Below, in pieces: positions 8,176 through 16,993 of a stretch of DNA of 46,631 nt; position 1 is the stretch's first letter, and every line of letters begins with the position of its first letter. Made by a program: the position numbers and the translations under genes. Source of the DNA: Granulicella sp. (GTDB lineage: Bacteria; Acidobacteriota; Terriglobia; Terriglobales; Acidobacteriaceae); assembly GCA_027365345.1 (NCBI GenBank), contig DAHXNO010000183.1, positions 1 to 46,631 of the forward strand. Reading direction: 5' to 3'. The notes beneath the pieces were generated by a model, which worked only from the letters and a program-made list of their open reading frames with translations, did no database searches and was not told where the DNA came from.

Positions 8176-10491
8176 ATGCGGTTTGATTTGTTCTTCCATC
8201 AGCGATGGTTGCGTGGTCTTGCCGGAGCGGCTGCAGCCGTATCTTTGCTGGCGGCTCCCCTGCGCGGGCAGACCAGCGGCAGCTCTGCAAGCTCCCCGGC
8301 CGCGGCGGCGGCCGCTCGGGCGCTCTACAGCCAGAAGGCCGCTGCCGGCTACAACTACGAGTTTGGCGCAGGTCACCCCTTCCTGCCGTCCAATATGACC
8401 ACGGACAACGGTGAGTTCATCGATCCGCAGACGTTTCCCAGCGCGGAGTACTGCGGCCACTGCCATCAGGCATCCTATGCCCAGTGGCGTCAGTCGGCGC
8501 ACTCCAACTCCGTCCGCGCGCCCTGGTACCTGTACAGCGTGAATATGCTGAACGACGAGAGGGGGATCAGTTTTTCACGGCATTGCGAGGGCTGCCATAA
8601 CCCGGTGGCGCTGGCCGCGGGAGCGCTGACGGATGGAAAGCCGCGCACACGCCCCTATGATGACGACGGCATTACCTGCATGGTCTGCCACTCGATTCAG
8701 TCGGTGAGCAAGTACGGCACGGGAGGCTATGTTCTCGCCCAGCCCGCAGTTCTGCTGGACGCCAATGGAAAGCCGATCTATGGCCCGGTCTCCGATGCGG
8801 AGATTCTTGCCCATCTGGATCGCCATGACGCGGCGGTGATGAAGCCGTTGTACAAGACGCCTGAGTTCTGCGAGGCATGCCACAAGGCGGCCCTGCCACG
8901 GATGGAGAATCTCTATAAATGGCAAAGGGCCTTCACGGTCTATGACGAGTGGCGGGCCTCCTCCTTCTCCCAGCAGTCTCCTTTGCCGTTCTACACGAAG
9001 CCTGTGGTCTCCACCTGCCAGACCTGCCACATGAAGCAAGAGCCGCTCACCTCGCTTGCGGACTCTGGCGCCAAGGATGGCAAGCTTGCCTCGCATCGCT
9101 GGGTGGGCGCCAACACGCTGATTCCGTACTACTACCACTTTGATGAACAAATGAAGCAGGTGATTGCACACCTGCAGGATCAGGCGCTGAATGTTGACAT
9201 CTTCGCCGTGGAACCGGATCCAGCCTTGGCGGATCAGTCAAAGTTGATTGCGCCGCTTGGAACGGAGCCGTTCCAACTCCATGCCGGGCAGCGTGTCGTC
9301 GTCTCCGTCGTGATTCAGAACAAGGGCATCGGCCACTCGCTGGTTCCGGAGCAACGCGACTTCTACCAGGCATGGGTTGCGTTCACGGTAAAAGACTCGA
9401 ACGGAGCGGTGATTGCCCACAGCGGCTATCTGGAGCCGAATGGGCATCTGGATCCGGGGGCGCACAGCTTTACCAATCGGCTGATCAACCGCGATGGCCA
9501 ACTCAATCATCTGCACCAGGTTTGGGACACGCACGTGGTGGCCTTTGATAACACTATCCAGTCGGGGCGCGCGCAAGTGGTTCGCTATGCGTTTAACCTG
9601 CCCCGCCGGAGCGGAGCGGTTACGGTGACTGCGGCCGTGCTCTATCGCCGTTTCGATCAACATTTCATCAACCGGGCGATGAAGGAGCCCAAAGGCAAGC
9701 ATTACTCCGAGCCTGTCATTCAAATGGCAAGTGCTACGCGTACCTTGCAGGTGGGATTGAATCCGGCCACGCCGCCGCTCCCGGATGAGAATCCGGAGTG
9801 GATGCGCTGGAATAACTACGGCATTGCGCTTCTGGATGCACAGCAGTTCGCTGCCGCCGTGAACGCCTTTGAGCATGTGGCGGAGCTGCGTCCCAAGTAC
9901 TCCGACGCCCCGGCAAACATCGGGATCACCTTGATTCAGTGGGAAAAGTACAACGACGCGGAACCGTATCTGGAGAGATCACTCTCCCTGGATAAGGACA
10001 ATGCGCGGACGCTCTACTATCTGGCGCTGGTGCAGCGCAACCAGGGGAGGGTGAATCAGGCGATCGACGATCTCAAGCGGGTGGTCGCTCAGTTTCCGCA
10101 GTCAGTTGAAGCGCATCGCGAGCTGGGGTTTTCCTACTATCAGGAGCACAAGTACAAGCTGGCCTGTGCGGAATATGAGTATATCCAGTCGATCGACCCT
10201 GACAACCTGTCAGCGCACTACAACCTCGCGATTCTCTATCGAAGGCTCGGAATGAGGGCGAAGTCAAAGGTTCAAGAGGCGCTCTTCGCCGATGAGAAGG
10301 CCGATCCATCGGCCAGCGCCTTCGCTCTGCAGTACCTGCGCCAGCATCCTCATGTTGCCCGGGAGAGTGTTCCCTGGCATGTACACAATCTGGAACCGGC
10401 CGCGCCAGACCAGGGCGGCTTGGCAGCTACCTCGCTGGAAAGGGCGAAGGATTCTGGCGAGGCTACGGCGATGGCTTCTGATTTAAAGTAG
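8176..10491 (+). CDS. Exported pentaheme cytochrome c with C-terminal TPR repeats
   Basis: A 771-residue protein with a Sec signal peptide (GLAGAAAAVSLLAAPLRGQ). Five CxxCH haem c attachment motifs are visible: CGHCH (C93), CEGCH (C137), CMVCH (C168), CEACH (C232) and CQTCH (C281), in an arrangement like the cytochrome c554/c-prime group. Residues ~340-530 form a beta-rich domain, and ~540-705 carry at least four tetratricopeptide repeats (for example DNARTLYYLALVQRNQGRVN). It should be a periplasmic or outer-membrane-associated electron carrier or reductase with a protein-interaction tail. The ATG has GAGG seven bases upstream. It lies 167 bp after the CRTAC1 gene and 7 bp before a small cytochrome c, so the three are probably cotranscribed. 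The substrate is unknown. Confidence 0.92.
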   Translation: MRFDLFFHQRWLRGLAGAAAAVSLLAAPLRGQTSGSSASSPAAAAAARALYSQKAAAGYNYEFGAGHPFLPSNMTTDNGEFIDPQTFPSAEYCGHCHQASYAQWRQSAHSNSVRAPWYLYSVNMLNDERGISFSRHCEGCHNPVALAAGALTDGKPRTRPYDDDGITCMVCHSIQSVSKYGTGGYVLAQPAVLLDANGKPIYGPVSDAEILAHLDRHDAAVMKPLYKTPEFCEACHKAALPRMENLYKWQRAFTVYDEWRASSFSQQSPLPFYTKPVVSTCQTCHMKQEPLTSLADSGAKDGKLASHRWVGANTLIPYYYHFDEQMKQVIAHLQDQALNVDIFAVEPDPALADQSKLIAPLGTEPFQLHAGQRVVVSVVIQNKGIGHSLVPEQRDFYQAWVAFTVKDSNGAVIAHSGYLEPNGHLDPGAHSFTNRLINRDGQLNHLHQVWDTHVVAFDNTIQSGRAQVVRYAFNLPRRSGAVTVTAAVLYRRFDQHFINRAMKEPKGKHYSEPVIQMASATRTLQVGLNPATPPLPDENPEWMRWNNYGIALLDAQQFAAAVNAFEHVAELRPKYSDAPANIGITLIQWEKYNDAEPYLERSLSLDKDNARTLYYLALVQRNQGRVNQAIDDLKRVVAQFPQSVEAHRELGFSYYQEHKYKLACAEYEYIQSIDPDNLSAHYNLAILYRRLGMRAKSKVQEALFADEKADPSASAFALQYLRQHPHVARESVPWHVHNLEPAAPDQGGLAATSLERAKDSGEATAMASDLK

Positions 10492-10498
10492 AACCAGC

Positions 10499-10909
10499 AT
10501 GCGGACATTGTTTTCTTCTACGAAGGGATTCGCCGTGGCTCTGGCGATGGTGAGCCTTGGAATGCTATGGGTGCCATACCAGGCAGCAGCCTTTTCCAAG
10601 GCAAAGCGGCGTGGCGCGGAGCTCTTCGCCCAGCGTGGCTGCGCGCACTGCCACGGACCCGCAGGGGTGGGTGGCGGGACGGGGCCTGATCTGCAGTTGG
10701 TGCGCAAGCGCATGACCAGGCAGCAGATGCGGACCCAGATTGATAACGGCGGCATGACGATGCCGGCCTTTGGCAAGGTCCTTACCCCGCACCAGATCAA
10801 TGACCTGATCGCCTATCTGCGCGCCCGACGTAAGCTCATCCCGGTCCCAACCAAGGCTCACCAAGGCGATTCCGCCCGTGCGGCCACGACGAACCCGGCT
10901 GCGGACTAG
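10499..10909 (+). CDS. Small periplasmic class I cytochrome c
   Basis: A 136-residue mono-haem cytochrome. A signal peptide or N-terminal anchor (residues 10-31) precedes the haem site C48-A-H-C51-H52; the likely sixth ligand is M88 in GGMTMPAFGK, followed by the typical terminal helix LTPHQINDLIAYLRARR. It is the usual fold of a soluble electron shuttle. The start is only seven bases after the stop of the pentaheme cytochrome gene, so it is probably the direct electron partner of that protein. The last 25 residues are low-complexity. Confidence 0.93.
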   Translation: MRTLFSSTKGFAVALAMVSLGMLWVPYQAAAFSKAKRRGAELFAQRGCAHCHGPAGVGGGTGPDLQLVRKRMTRQQMRTQIDNGGMTMPAFGKVLTPHQINDLIAYLRARRKLIPVPTKAHQGDSARAATTNPAAD

Positions 10910-11193
10910 AGTCGTTTTGGATGGAAGCCCGTGCTCCAGAGGGGTCACAGCCGCGTTGCGGTTGGCGAAGACGCGCAACAGCTCGGGGCTCTTTGGGGCT
11001 CTGCGTGGGATGCGCCCGGATGAACACTGGATAGGGTGTCAAGTGGACGCAACTTGTCCAGGTCTGGACCATCGAGATGCGTTTCTGGTCGGCTGAGTGA
11101 GGGTGTTCGCGCAGCGGAGAGCGTGGGCTCGCTCGCTGCAGGCTGAAGAGGAGGCAGGTCCAGCGTGCCGAGCAGGATCTGCGTGTCCATGCC

Positions 11194-11928
11194 CTATATG
11201 GGGGCAGCTCCATCGATTACGGTCACTCCCGGTGGAGGAGTAAAGTTGAAATCGCTCTCCGGCGCCAGCACATTCTCGCGGATATCCGTAAAGGTGAATG
11301 TGGTCTCTGCGCCATCTGCGTCTACGATCCGCAGCGCCTGGATCTGTCCTTGCGCATTGACCGTAATGCCTATCGATTGTACTGTCTTCTGCATTCCGCG
11401 GGGAACGCCGGAGAGGGTGTACCCGCCTTGAACCAGTGTTAGCGTCAGGCCCTGAAGATCTTTGGCGATCTTCGTATGACCGAGAAGGAAGCGAAGCGGC
11501 GAGCGCAGATCGTCGAGATCTTTGGCAGGTGTTCGTTCCGCCTGAGCATCGCCTGGTGTGTAGCTGATGGCGAACTTTCCGTTCAGGACAAAGATCTTTC
11601 CGGAGGGCGCATCATAGGCCCAGCGCATTCTGCCCGGCTTGCTCAGGGTCAAGGTTCCGCTCTCAGAGCGGTCAATCCCCATGCCGCGATAGCGTTCTGT
11701 GAATCGCGCCGTCAGCGAGCGCAGGTGGTTGTAGTGAGCGTCTACCCGGTTGGCCAGTGACGTTGCAGAGGGAACCTGCGATGCAGCCAGGGCCGCTGGC
11801 GCAAGGACTGTAAATATCGCCGCCGTGGCAAGCAGAGGGAGAAGCTTTCTCAAGATCAATATCCAATCAGAGCGATCCTGTCCGGGCGGCGCTTTTCTAC
11901 GCTCCCGAGTAAGACGCATTCGATTCAT
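11194..11928 (-). CDS. lolA: LolA-like outer-membrane lipoprotein carrier
   Basis: A 244-residue exported protein with an N-terminal basic segment and signal sequence (LLPLLATAAIFTVLAPAALA). The mature part follows LolA: an N-terminal helix (VDAHYNHLRSLTARFTERYR), then beta strands with SGTLTLSKPGRMRWAYDAPSGK, the hallmark where LolA shows kPgrfRWeY, and a later LRFLLG segment. Known LolA proteins carry lipoproteins across the periplasm from LolCDE to LolB. The gene follows the HugZ-like gene by 16 bp on the same strand, probably as an operon. No lolCDE genes are nearby. Paralogues with related folds exist (LolA-like proteins of unknown cargo), so the exact client is not certain. The region 10910-11193 downstream shows no gene. 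Confidence 0.85.
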   Translation of the reverse strand: MNRMRLTRERRKAPPGQDRSDWILILRKLLPLLATAAIFTVLAPAALAASQVPSATSLANRVDAHYNHLRSLTARFTERYRGMGIDRSESGTLTLSKPGRMRWAYDAPSGKIFVLNGKFAISYTPGDAQAERTPAKDLDDLRSPLRFLLGHTKIAKDLQGLTLTLVQGGYTLSGVPRGMQKTVQSIGITVNAQGQIQALRIVDADGAETTFTFTDIRENVLAPESDFNFTPPPGVTVIDGAAPI

Positions 11929-11944
11929 TTTAAAGCCGCGGAGG

Positions 11945-12739
11945 CTAAAGCTTGGCCTCTCGCACCATCTCCACCAGCACCTCCCTGGTCTGCTGGGCGT
12001 TGGTCACCTCGCGCGGAAAGTTGATTCGCTGACCTTTGATTCCCTCGGCTGTCTTCAGGCGCAGGGTAAAGCCCAGCCGATCGACGGAGGTCATCGTAGC
12101 CTCGCTCGCTTCTATCCCCGCGCAGGCTCGCGCCAGCAGTCGCATGGACTCGACGTGGTCCGCGTTCATATGCGCCAGGATCGCCGACGCCGCCTCCATA
12201 AGGGGATCCGGTTGGGCATGCGCATATTCGTCTGTCTGCACCCAGCCCATCACTCCAAAGCCGCCCACGTAGTACAGGTCCACCGGATCGAGGCGAAAGA
12301 ACTGGAAGTCCGCAAAGTCTACCCAGTGGCGGCTGTTTGGATGCCGGGCCAGATAGATCTCGCGTACCGCAGCGCGCTGGTCCTCCGTCAGGATGGTTGC
12401 GTTGCCGAGCAGCGTAGCGCGAGCAGCGCCCAGCGGATCGCCGTCCTCCGCCGGCTGGGTCACAAACAGGCTGCAGCGCGCATCGTTGTGCAGGTTCTGC
12501 GTATGCATGGCCATGCTGCTGATCAGGAACACGGGCCGACCCTCTGGATCCAGCGCAAACGGCATCAGGGATCCAAAGGGAAAGCCCGGATGCTTGCGCG
12601 AGATGGTAGAGAGCATGCCCACACTTACCAGAGAGAGAAGCGTGCGGCTGCGTTCGGCGTGGCTGGGTTCGGGAATCTGGGGCTGTGCAGGGCCGGAAGA
12701 AGCGTGCTGACGGGGCGCGGGTGCGTGGGCTGACGACAT
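11945..12739 (-). CDS. HugZ-like pyridoxamine 5'-phosphate oxidase-fold protein with DUF2470
   Basis: A ~264-residue cytosolic protein. Residues ~25-165 form a split-barrel FMN-binding-type fold (KHPGFPFGSLMPFALD, GRPVFLISSMAMHTQNL, DARCSLFV). The C-terminal ~80 residues are a DUF2470 domain (SAILAHMNADHVESM). This arrangement is that of HugZ/HutZ-type proteins, some of which bind and degrade haem, and of related flavin-binding proteins. Haem chemistry would fit the neighbouring cytochrome genes but is inference. I chose the ATG at 12739 because GAGAAG lies seven bases upstream; an in-frame GTG at 12754 would add five residues. It is the first gene of a pair with lolA. Confidence 0.85.
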   Translation of the reverse strand: MSSAHAPAPRQHASSGPAQPQIPEPSHAERSRTLLSLVSVGMLSTISRKHPGFPFGSLMPFALDPEGRPVFLISSMAMHTQNLHNDARCSLFVTQPAEDGDPLGAARATLLGNATILTEDQRAAVREIYLARHPNSRHWVDFADFQFFRLDPVDLYYVGGFGVMGWVQTDEYAHAQPDPLMEAASAILAHMNADHVESMRLLARACAGIEASEATMTSVDRLGFTLRLKTAEGIKGQRINFPREVTNAQQTREVLVEMVREAKL

Positions 12740-12951
12740 ACACCATCTTCTCACTGCCGTATGGTCAGGATCCAGCCTGGGCGATCTGCAAACCCTTGTG
12801 GCGAGCCCCCACGCCAGGCGCTGCCGAAGCTTGCCCAGGAGCGATCAGCACAGATAGCATGCCGCTGGGCGCTGCCGTTGCCATGGAGCGAAGCGAATGC
12901 GCGGCCTTATCGGTCCGCATCCGACCGGGATGTTTCCCGGCGCAGGGTGCT

Positions 12952-15900
12952 TCAGTCGAGGTTGAATCCGCTGACCACGATTGCCGGGGTTTCACCCCGG
13001 GTGTCCTGGTGGAGTAACGCGGTGGTAACTGTTCGGCGTTCTCCCGGCATCAGCATCAGGTAGTTGTCGCTATAGATCGCAGGCAAGATCCGGTCACCGC
13101 TCTGTGCCCGCACCGCCTTTACCCTCGTCATCAGCGCGGGCCATGCAGAGGTGTTCTTCAGGACGGTGGTCAGCCGCCACTGGTCTCCCTGGCGCGCGGT
13201 GGTGGTGTGCGAGGTTACCTTTGCTTTGGCTAACTGGCGAATGGCTCGATAGTCTTCCTCCACAAGGCCGCGCATGTAGTCGTTGGCAGAGAGCACCGTC
13301 TGGCCGTCTTTCAGTTTCAGACGCAGAAAGTGTAATGGGGAGAGTCCTTCTGGATACTCCAGGGTGATCGCAATGACGGTGCTGTCTTCGGCGCTGTCAA
13401 GGCTGGCCGTCTTCATCCCCATGCGCCTGCCGTCCAGGTTCAGGATCTCGACACTGGCCGTCAACCCGCGCCGATCTCCGGCGCTGTAGTTGACCACTTC
13501 AATCGTCTCTGCGCCGCGGTTCCACTGGATATGTAACGGCTCGCAGGCGAGCTTGCAACCAAAGTACGCCGCTGTAGGTTCCAGGAAGTAGTCATAGGTT
13601 TGCCAGACAAAAGAAGGCCAGCAGGGATGGCTCATCCACAGCAGCAGGCCGGCGCGATAGCGGCTCTGCGACTCAAACATCGCCCGATATCCCTCAAGAT
13701 TGACAAACTGCGCCAGGGAGACCCATTCCTCCACACTCTCCGCACCGCCATAGCTCACCTCGATGATGCTGCGGAATGATTTCGCCCCTTGCGCTCCCTC
13801 CAGGCAAAAGTCATGCAGCCCCCATTCAAGTCCCTGTGGCCACAGGGCATCCTCCGGCATCATCCTGCGCACGCTCTCCATGGGCGGAATGTTGGGCATG
13901 CCAATCTCGCTGTGCAGCCGGGGATCTGCAATCTGGTAGTACTGCATCAGAGGCAGCGCATGGTAGGGACCATGCCCGCTGACAACATCGTCGGCAGAGC
14001 TGCCGATGTAGTGGATGTCTGGATGCAACTCCGCCAGGGCCTTGCGCAGCGCCAGGTCCAGAGCCTTGGGCGGGTATCCCTCATTGCGGCCGCAGTACAG
14101 CCCAATCGATGCATGGTTGCGGATGCGCAGCAGAAGATCTCTGGCGTTGGCCATGAACATGGCGTCGTCGTTCGGATCTGGACCGTCCCAGGGGTTCGCC
14201 AGCCAGAAGTCTTGCCACACCATCACTCCGTTGCGGTCGCAGGCATCATAAAACGCCTCTTCGCCCACCTGTCCCACCCAGTTGCGGATCATGGTAAAGT
14301 TCATCTCGCGGTGATAGCGGACCGCCGCTTCATACTCGCGCGCCCGGTAGCGCAGCATTGATTCGCTGAACCCCCAGTTTCCTCCTCGGCAGATAAATCG
14401 GCGCCCGTTGATGAAAAGCTTCAGCATGCCACCAGCCTCGCTGTAGGTCATCTGGCGGATGCCAAAGTGGAGATTTTTGCTGTCCAAAACCTTACCTTCG
14501 GAGGTTTCGAGGCTAAGTTTCACCGGGTACAGATAGGGCTCGCCGTAGCCCGTGGGCCACCACAGCCTGGGCTGCTGGATGCGAAGCTGAGGGTAGGCGG
14601 AAGGGGCAAAGCTGATCACGGTGGCGCCCTGTGCGGGGAGCTTGACCTCCTGCTGCACCTCAATGCTTCCAAAACTCCCGCGCAGCGTAGCCCGCACGGC
14701 GTGCGATGCGTGGTTGCGCAGCTTCACCTGGATCTGGATAGCGGCTTCAGAGGTGCCCGGCAGCGGCAGCGTAGAGGTGACAAAGGGCTCTGCCAGCGTG
14801 ACCACGCCGGTGCGGAAGAGGGTGATGGGCGCCCAGATGCCGGTGTTCCGCCCGCGAATCGTAGGAATCCAGTCCCACCCGATCGATGCATGGAAGGTGG
14901 GATTATCGGCGCCCAGCGCTCCGCCGTTACGGCTTGGATTCTCAAAGGTCTTTTGCTTGGTGCTGCCCGGTGTCTGATTCTTTTCAATCCAAACGGCCAG
15001 CGCGTTCCTCTTGCCGGGTAGCAGCTTGCCGGTTACGTTGAAGCGCTTCTGGAGAAAGCCACCCTGAATCTCTCCCAGAGTCTCTCCATTCAGAAAGATT
15101 CGGGCCTTCCAGTTAATGCCTTCGAACTCCAGCCAGGTGATCTCCGCCGACTTGGAGGCATCGGCCAAGGGCGCGACAAACTCCGTGCGGTACCAGAAGT
15201 CAGAGCAAAAGTAAGAGTCCGAGACGTAGAGCTGATTCTCTCCAAAGTTCGGATCGTGGATGGCTCCTGCATTGTAAAAAGACGTGAGTATGGTGCCGGG
15301 AACGGTGGCTGCCAGCCAGGAATCATCGCGGAAGCCGACCCGGGAGATCGTGTTTCCGTCGCCCTTCACCGCGCTGCTGCGTTCGACGCGCCAGGCGCCG
15401 CCAGTAAGCTTCATCCGCTGAGGCTCGCTGACTGTGACTTCCGTCAGGGGCGCTGGATGAGCCGCTACGGGCAGCGGACCTCCTCGGCCCCATACCTCCA
15501 TCTCGCTCAGGATGTATCCGTAGGGCGAAGTGGGCCGGGACATCCAGGCTCGCACGTAGCGCGCCTGCACCGGTTGGGACAGGTGGATCTCCTCCAGCCC
15601 TGCGGCGCCTCTATCGTCGGCGCTGCCCGGCATCTGCGTAGGCGAAGCCGCGGCGTCTCCCAACGGATGCACATCGGTCCAGGTGTCTTCGTCCGAGGAG
15701 ACCTGAATCTTGCCCTCGGCCGCTCTTGCGATCCAATGCAGCGCGATGCGGTCGAAGGTGCACTGGGCTCCCAGATCTACGGAGACCCACTCCTCGCCGG
15801 AACCGGCGCTCATCCAAGCGCTGGTGAACTCGCTGGGTCCTCCGATAGAAACTCGTTCTCCGGCGTCGTAAAACTCCACCTGTCCAATCATCCAGGGGAT

Positions 15901-16686
15901 TGAATGAAACTCGGAAGGGTGCAGCATTTCAAAGGTCACCCGATAGAACTGACTCCGGCAACTTCGGCTGAGGGGCAACATGGGATAGAACAGATGGGTT
16001 CTGCGGGCCAGGTCCGGCGGATAACCCTCCGGCGACGCAGGCTGCGGCGCGGTTATTTTGCCCACTGTCTCCCATCTGCGTCCGTCCTCTGAGACCGCGA
16101 CAGCGATGCGCACATCTTCGGCAGGCAGAGAATCGGGCAGCGTAGCAAAGACGCGCAGATTGTCTACCAATGGTGGCGTGGACCCACCCATGGTCTGCAC
16201 CTGGACCCAAACGTTGGAGCCGTCCAGCGAGAGTCCGACGGGAGGGAAGTGATCGAGTAGGATCTCCCGGTCTGGTTTGGAGAGATCTCCAGCGGTGCTG
16301 GTGGAAACCGCGACCCAGCGAGGCAGAACTGTATCCTTGATGCCGTCTGTGACCAATTGTGCGGTGAGGTTGTAGTCATAGCTGCTGGAGTGTTTGGCAG
16401 CGCGCCGCAGGGCGAGGTTGCGATAGGTTGTGGTATCCAGCAGGAACGCAGGCGCAGAGACCTCGGCCGCGATGCCGGGATAGATACCCACTCCGCGGGT
16501 GAACTCCGAAGGCGGCGCGGCGGTTGCCTGCGCTGGGCTGGATTCGCCATCTATGGTCCCTACCTGGTCCGCAGCGGATGCTTTGGCGGATGGTTGGGAT
16601 GGATCCGCAGCCGCTATCGCCGGCAGGGCAATCTCTCCTGCGGCTATCACAGAACTCTTGAGAAACGCTCGACGGGACAGGGACAT
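12952..16686 (-). CDS. Tat-exported GH2-family glycosidase (beta-mannosidase/exo-glucosaminidase type) with discoidin-like domains
   Basis: A 1244-residue exported enzyme. The N-terminus has a twin-arginine signal (SRRAFLKSS then a hydrophobic stretch). Residues ~80-400 hold one or two F5/8-type-C (discoidin) carbohydrate-binding regions (WVSVDLGAQCTFDRIALHW; VQARYVRAWMSRP). From ~430 the GH2 sugar-binding, Ig-like and TIM-barrel domains follow. The probable acid/base is E869 in CGRNEGYPP and the probable nucleophile E927 in SEIGMPN, judged by the usual GH2 order. The best family fit is the beta-mannosidase or exo-beta-glucosaminidase branch, not beta-galactosidase. It stands alone on this strand between a cytochrome/lolA cluster and korA. 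Exact substrate cannot be told. Confidence 0.9.
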   Translation of the reverse strand: MSLSRRAFLKSSVIAAGEIALPAIAAADPSQPSAKASAADQVGTIDGESSPAQATAAPPSEFTRGVGIYPGIAAEVSAPAFLLDTTTYRNLALRRAAKHSSSYDYNLTAQLVTDGIKDTVLPRWVAVSTSTAGDLSKPDREILLDHFPPVGLSLDGSNVWVQVQTMGGSTPPLVDNLRVFATLPDSLPAEDVRIAVAVSEDGRRWETVGKITAPQPASPEGYPPDLARRTHLFYPMLPLSRSCRSQFYRVTFEMLHPSEFHSIPWMIGQVEFYDAGERVSIGGPSEFTSAWMSAGSGEEWVSVDLGAQCTFDRIALHWIARAAEGKIQVSSDEDTWTDVHPLGDAAASPTQMPGSADDRGAAGLEEIHLSQPVQARYVRAWMSRPTSPYGYILSEMEVWGRGGPLPVAAHPAPLTEVTVSEPQRMKLTGGAWRVERSSAVKGDGNTISRVGFRDDSWLAATVPGTILTSFYNAGAIHDPNFGENQLYVSDSYFCSDFWYRTEFVAPLADASKSAEITWLEFEGINWKARIFLNGETLGEIQGGFLQKRFNVTGKLLPGKRNALAVWIEKNQTPGSTKQKTFENPSRNGGALGADNPTFHASIGWDWIPTIRGRNTGIWAPITLFRTGVVTLAEPFVTSTLPLPGTSEAAIQIQVKLRNHASHAVRATLRGSFGSIEVQQEVKLPAQGATVISFAPSAYPQLRIQQPRLWWPTGYGEPYLYPVKLSLETSEGKVLDSKNLHFGIRQMTYSEAGGMLKLFINGRRFICRGGNWGFSESMLRYRAREYEAAVRYHREMNFTMIRNWVGQVGEEAFYDACDRNGVMVWQDFWLANPWDGPDPNDDAMFMANARDLLLRIRNHASIGLYCGRNEGYPPKALDLALRKALAELHPDIHYIGSSADDVVSGHGPYHALPLMQYYQIADPRLHSEIGMPNIPPMESVRRMMPEDALWPQGLEWGLHDFCLEGAQGAKSFRSIIEVSYGGAESVEEWVSLAQFVNLEGYRAMFESQSRYRAGLLLWMSHPCWPSFVWQTYDYFLEPTAAYFGCKLACEPLHIQWNRGAETIEVVNYSAGDRRGLTASVEILNLDGRRMGMKTASLDSAEDSTVIAITLEYPEGLSPLHFLRLKLKDGQTVLSANDYMRGLVEEDYRAIRQLAKAKVTSHTTTARQGDQWRLTTVLKNTSAWPALMTRVKAVRAQSGDRILPAIYSDNYLMLMPGERRTVTTALLHQDTRGETPAIVVSGFNLD

Positions 16687-16993
16687 GGGGTTCTCTCCGG
16701 GTGGTGGTTGTGTTGCCCGATTTCTGTTGTCGGCGCTGCCGGTGTGCCTGGTAGTGTGGCGCCCGGCTAAGGACTGAGTTTCAGCGCCTCGGTGGCAAAC
16801 ATATTCTCAGGAAACCAATCTAACAGGGTGACAGTGACTTGCCCTGTGGCGCGGGCAAATGAGGCCACCCGTCCGTAATCGGTCGTGCAGGCTGACTTGC
16901 CACCTGTTATCGCCAGCCGTTAGGATCGCAGTGGTTTGATTTTTGCCGGCGGGAAGAGGCTGAAAAGATCTACGCCGGTTCGGAGAGTCTTGC
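16687..16993. other. Divergent intergenic region between GH2 gene and korA
   Basis: It must contain promoters for both directions. I see GGAG eight bases before the korA ATG, but no strong -35/-10 pair, operator dyad, riboswitch or small gene. Confidence 0.4.

Noticed and set aside
11750-12733. A 327-codon plus-strand frame
   Set aside because: Antisense to the HugZ-like and lolA genes, without recognisable domains; the minus-strand products have clear family motifs.
12911-12940. Overlapping small hairpins after the GH2 gene as a terminator
   Set aside because: Stems of five to six pairs compete with each other and no T run follows in the minus direction.
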